64,000 nucleotides of DNA from Herbaspirillum sp. meg3 (GTDB lineage Bacteria; Pseudomonadota; Gammaproteobacteria; Burkholderiales; Burkholderiaceae_D): positions 372,001-436,000 of the forward strand of contig NZ_CP022736.1 of the NCBI RefSeq assembly GCF_002257565.1, read 5' to 3'. Below, piece by piece: positions 60,871 through 64,000 of this stretch. A program made the translations under genes and the position numbers. A model generated the notes under the pieces. The model worked only from the letters and a program-made list of their open reading frames with translations, was not told the origin of the DNA and did not search any database. Numbering within the stretch: position 1 is the first letter of the stretch; every line of letters begins with the position of its first letter.

Positions 60871-61934
60871 TCTTCCTCCGTGGTGCCGTAGTGCAGCTCC
60901 AGCCATTTCAGATAACCGCCGGTACGGATGTTGGCGACCCAATGCGGGTGATCGAGATACCAGCGTACAGTTTGGGCGATACCGGTTTCAAAGGTCTCCG
61001 CGGGTTTCCATCCGAGTTCACGCTCCAGCTTGCGGGCATCAATGGCATAGCGGCGATCATGCCCCGGACGATCTTGCACGAAGGTGATCTGGTCGCGATA
61101 GCTACCGGTTGCTTTTGGTTTTTGCTGATCGAGAATGTCGCACAGCGTGTACACCACGTCGAGGTTGGTTTTTTCGTTCCAGCCGCCGATGTTATACGTT
61201 TCGCCGACCCTGCCGCGTGCCAGTACCTGGCGTATCGCAGCGCAATGATCGCTGACGAATAGCCAGTCACGGATTTGCTGACCATCGCCATAGATGGGCA
61301 GTGACTTGCCGTCAAGTGCGTTGAGGATGACCAATGGGATCAACTTCTCAGGGAAGTGATACGGGCCGTAATTGTTGGAGCAATTGGTGGTCAGCGTCGG
61401 CAGACCGTAGGTGTGATGATAAGCGCGCACCAGATGGTCCGACGCAGCCTTGGAAGCGGAATAAGGGCTGTTCGGTGCGTAAGGCGTAGTTTCACTGAAG
61501 GGAGGATCGTTTGGCCCAAGGGTGCCATAGACTTCATCGGTCGACACGTGCAGGAAGCGGAATGCCGTTTTTCTTTTTGGCTCCAGACCCGACCAATAAG
61601 CACGCGCAGCCTCCAGCAGACTGAAGGTGCCGTTGACGTTCGTGTGAATGAATTCGCCGGGACTGTGAATGGAGCGATCAACGTGACTTTCGGCGGCGAA
61701 GTGGATGATCGCGCGCGGTTGGTGTTGTTCAAACAGCTGCGCGATTTTTTCGCGATCGGCAATATCGGCCTGTACGAAGTGGTAGCGTTCGTCGCCGTCG
61801 AGGCTGGTCAGATTGTACGGGTTGCCGGCGTAAGTCAGCTTGTCGATATTGAGGACGTGCTCATCCTGGCTCGCCAGGAAGTCCAGAATGAAATTGCTGC
61901 CGATGAAACCGGCGCCGCCTGTGACAAATATCAT
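60867..61934 (-). CDS. rfbB: dTDP-glucose 4,6-dehydratase
   Basis: Second step: NAD-dependent dehydration of dTDP-glucose to dTDP-4-keto-6-deoxyglucose. The 355-residue extended SDR shows FVTGGAGFIGSNFILDF, HFAAESHVDRSIHSPGEFIHTNV, FLHVSTDEVYG with the Thr-Asp-Glu catalytic trio, TTPYAPNSPYSASKAASDHLVRAYHHTYGLP with Tyr-x3-Lys, and NCSNNYGPYHFPEKLIPL. It is 39 bases downstream of galE and couples to rfbA by a four-base overlap. Confidence 0.97.
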   Translation of the reverse strand: MIFVTGGAGFIGSNFILDFLASQDEHVLNIDKLTYAGNPYNLTSLDGDERYHFVQADIADREKIAQLFEQHQPRAIIHFAAESHVDRSIHSPGEFIHTNVNGTFSLLEAARAYWSGLEPKRKTAFRFLHVSTDEVYGTLGPNDPPFSETTPYAPNSPYSASKAASDHLVRAYHHTYGLPTLTTNCSNNYGPYHFPEKLIPLVILNALDGKSLPIYGDGQQIRDWLFVSDHCAAIRQVLARGRVGETYNIGGWNEKTNLDVVYTLCDILDQQKPKATGSYRDQITFVQDRPGHDRRYAIDARKLERELGWKPAETFETGIAQTVRWYLDHPHWVANIRTGGYLKWLELHYGTTEEE

Positions 61935-61973
61935 TGCTTGTTCCGTCTGTTGTTTCGTCTGTTTCAGTTTGCG

Positions 61974-62984
61974 TCAGATGCGAAAACCGTTGGGGTTGCC
62001 GCTCTGCCAGCGCCAGCTGTCCTCGCACATGGTATCCAGGGAGCGCGTGGCTTCCCAGCGCAGTGCCGTCTTCGCCAGCGTGACATCTGCGTAGCAAGAG
62101 GCGATATCTCCAGGGCGGCGAGCCGCGATCGCGAAAGGCAGGGCTTTGCCGCAGGCCTTTTCAAAGGCCTTCACGACATCGAGCACGCTGTAGCCTTTGC
62201 CGGTACCAAGATTGACAGCAAAGCACTGCGGTTCTTTAAGATATTCCAGCGCGTTGAGATGGCCTGTCGCCAGATCGACCACGTGGATAAAGTCACGCAC
62301 GCCAGTGCCGTCCGGCGTATCGTAGTCACCACCCCAGATATTAAGTTTGTCGCGCTTGCCGATGGCGACCTGCGCGACGAACGGCATCAGATTGTTGGGC
62401 ATGCCTTGGGGATCTTCGCCGATGAGACCGCTTTCATGCGCACCCACTGGATTGAAGTAACGCAGCAGCGCAATGCGCCAGTCAGGGTGAGCGAGATGGA
62501 AATCGCGCAGCATGTCTTCAATCATGATCTTGCTGCGACCATAGGGATTGCTGGCCGAGAGCGGATGAGATTCTGTCAGCGGCAGGTATTGCGGGTCGCC
62601 GTAGACGGTCGCCGATGAGCTGAACACGAGCGTTTTTACGCCGGTGGCTTGCATCGCCTCCAGCAAACGCACGGTGCCGACGACGTTGTTGTCGTAGTAC
62701 TCCAGTGGTTTTTCAACCGACTCACCAACAGCCTTCAATCCTGCAAAATGGATAACAGCTTCGCATTGATGTTGACGCAGCGCTTGCTCAAGCGCTGCGC
62801 GATCGCGGATGTCGCCGTCTATTAGCGTCAGGGATTTTCCCGTAATTTTTTCGACGCGCCGGGAGGATTCCGGAAAGCTGTTGCAAAAATTGTCGAAAAC
62901 CACGACCTGGTGCCCGGCGTTGAGTAACTCCACGCAAGTATGTGAGCCAATATAACCTGCACCGCCTGTGACGAGAATATTCAT
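61974..62984 (-). CDS. galE: UDP-glucose 4-epimerase
   Basis: Interconverts UDP-glucose and UDP-galactose (or the N-acetyl forms). The 336 residues begin MNILVTGGAGYIGSHTCVELL and include FAGLKAVGESVEKPLEYYDNN, FSSSATVYGDPQYLPLTE and the catalytic Tyr-x3-Lys in NPYGRSKIMIEDML, plus ALLRYFNPVGAHESGLIGEDPQGMPNNLMPFVAQVA. The size and motifs are those of classical GalE. It lies 32 bases after the CDP-glucose dehydratase gene and before rfbB, so it is part of the nucleotide-sugar operon and supplies a galactose-type donor. Confidence 0.95.
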   Translation of the reverse strand: MNILVTGGAGYIGSHTCVELLNAGHQVVVFDNFCNSFPESSRRVEKITGKSLTLIDGDIRDRAALEQALRQHQCEAVIHFAGLKAVGESVEKPLEYYDNNVVGTVRLLEAMQATGVKTLVFSSSATVYGDPQYLPLTESHPLSASNPYGRSKIMIEDMLRDFHLAHPDWRIALLRYFNPVGAHESGLIGEDPQGMPNNLMPFVAQVAIGKRDKLNIWGGDYDTPDGTGVRDFIHVVDLATGHLNALEYLKEPQCFAVNLGTGKGYSVLDVVKAFEKACGKALPFAIAARRPGDIASCYADVTLAKTALRWEATRSLDTMCEDSWRWQSGNPNGFRI

Positions 62985-63016
62985 CTTGATTCCGACCTGA
63001 TTGATATAGCCCGGAA

Positions 63017-64000
63017 TTATGTCAGATTCTGGTAGAACTCAATCTGGCTTTCGCTCAGGGAACGCATGTCTTCGTTGTTGATATAGCCGCTATACCACTG
63101 CGCCGTCAGTTCCAGGGCGGTGTACAGCTCCATTTTTGGAATCCAGTCCAGACGCTGGCGCGCCTTGGAAATATCCAGACGCAGGAACGCTGCTTCGTGG
63201 GGCGCATTGGCCTGGCTTTCGAGTCGCACCTCGACTGGCGAGACCTCATTCTTTTGCAACGAATGATTGAACGTCGCGCACAACTGGCTGACCGTCTGCA
63301 AGTCGGTATCGGCAGGGCCGAAGTTCCAGCCTTCGGCGAACTGCTGTCCGGATTCGAACAGGCGCTGGGCCACGCACAGGTAGCCCGACAGCGGTTCCAA
63401 GACGAATTGCCATGGTCGGATCGCATGCGGATTGCGGATGCTGACGGCTTCTTCTTTTTCCAGTGCGCGGATAAAGTCGGGGATCAGACGGTCGGCGGCA
63501 AAATCACCACCGCCGATCACGTTACCCGCACGTACGCTGGCGATGGCCGCTTGCGAGTCTTTGCCGTGCTGAAAATAGGAACGGCGATACGCCGACGTCA
63601 CCAGTTCTGCGGCGCCTTTGCTGCTGCTGTAAGGGTCATGACCACCCATCGGGTCATCTTCACGATAGCCCCACAGCCATTCACGGTTTTCGTAGCATTT
63701 GTCACTGGTCACCACGACGACTGAGCGTACGCTCGGTGTCTGGCGCACGGCTTCGAGCACATGCGCGGTGCCCATGACGTTGATGGCGAAGGTGTCGATC
63801 GGCGAATTGTAGGAATCGCGCACCAGCGGTTGCGCCGCCAGGTGAAAAACGATATCCGGCTGGACTGCCGCCATCGTTTCGCTCAGGTGTTTCAGGTCGC
63901 GCACGTCACCGGTCGTGGTTTGCACGCAATTCTGGATGCGAGCCAGATGGAACAGGCTCGGATTGGTCGGGGCCGGTAAGGAATAGCCATAGACCTTGGC
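63017..64000 (-). CDS. rfbG: CDP-glucose 4,6-dehydratase, N-terminus outside window
   Basis: Enzyme of the CDP-dideoxyhexose route: CDP-glucose to CDP-4-keto-6-deoxyglucose. The in-window part is 327 residues, and the frame runs to the window edge without a start (KVYGYSLPAPTNPSLFHLARIQN), so the GTG at 63925 is not the start. It has the RfbG signatures GDVRDLKHLSE, VFHLAAQPLVRDSYNSPIDTFAINVMGTAHVLEA, VVVTSDKCYENREWLWGYREDDPMGGHDPYSSSKGAAEL with Tyr-x3-Lys, and NVIGGGDFAADRLIPDFIRAL. It implies an rfbF-type cytidylyltransferase just outside the window. Confidence 0.93.
   Translation of the reverse strand, partial: AKVYGYSLPAPTNPSLFHLARIQNCVQTTTGDVRDLKHLSETMAAVQPDIVFHLAAQPLVRDSYNSPIDTFAINVMGTAHVLEAVRQTPSVRSVVVVTSDKCYENREWLWGYREDDPMGGHDPYSSSKGAAELVTSAYRRSYFQHGKDSQAAIASVRAGNVIGGGDFAADRLIPDFIRALEKEEAVSIRNPHAIRPWQFVLEPLSGYLCVAQRLFESGQQFAEGWNFGPADTDLQTVSQLCATFNHSLQKNEVSPVEVRLESQANAPHEAAFLRLDISKARQRLDWIPKMELYTALELTAQWYSGYINNEDMRSLSESQIEFYQNLT

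Noticed and set aside
61356..62618. 420-codon plus-strand frame
   Set aside because: Antisense shadow of rfbB and galE, both well supported. No ribosome binding site or recognisable motif.

Overview
The window looks like the chromosome of a betaproteobacterium, most likely in the Oxalobacteraceae (Herbaspirillum, Collimonas or Janthinobacterium type). This is inferred from gene families and from the glmS / Lrp-type regulator / glmU arrangement; no rRNA or tRNA gene is present to place it more precisely. Start sites were moved from the longest open frame wherever a ribosome binding site or family alignment favoured another codon.

0-16.4 kb is a set of ordinary metabolic and signalling genes: a YddG-type exporter, a DUF2076 protein, a nitrilase-family hydrolase, a chemoreceptor, and an MFS/DUF486 transporter pair. 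It also holds a sigma-54 two-component system (8.7-11.4 kb). A secreted protein next to this system carries a visible -24/-12 promoter and a paired TGTC-N9-GACA upstream site. Two oxidoreductases with a divergent LysR regulator and a MocR/PdxR-type regulator follow.

16.4-31.5 kb is more accessory. It has a cold-shock gene with a structured leader, about 1 kb of non-coding DNA with exact direct repeats, an AbrB-like gene broken by a (GGGAT)3 tract, a carbonic anhydrase, a stand-alone TipAS-domain protein, two diguanylate cyclases and an ankyrin pseudogene. At 23-29 kb a LysR gene faces a 2,2-dialkylglycine decarboxylase gene, which is followed by a complete polar amino acid ABC transporter. 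Together these look like an uptake and catabolism unit for alpha,alpha-dialkyl amino acids.

31.6-41 kb holds an AraC / SDR-VOC-small protein unit, a LysR-controlled MHS transporter with an ArgE-like deacetylase, a Cache chemoreceptor and a secreted alpha/beta hydrolase. Copies of a 20-bp dispersed motif (ATCGGCCAGAAGCAGCCATC) sit between genes from 20 to 41 kb.

41.4-64 kb is devoted to amino sugar and surface glycan synthesis. GlmS and GlmU make UDP-GlcNAc, and WbpP- and WbpO/TviB-type enzymes turn it into UDP-GalNAc(A). A plus-strand cluster (48.3-55 kb) encodes a GT31-like protein with a repeat tail, a sugar aminotransferase, glycosyltransferases and two methyltransferases. A converging minus-strand cluster (55.4-64 kb) encodes glycosyltransferases, the dTDP-rhamnose enzymes RfbBACD, GalE and a CDP-glucose 4,6-dehydratase cut by the window edge. 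This is most simply an O-antigen, capsule or protein-glycosylation locus.
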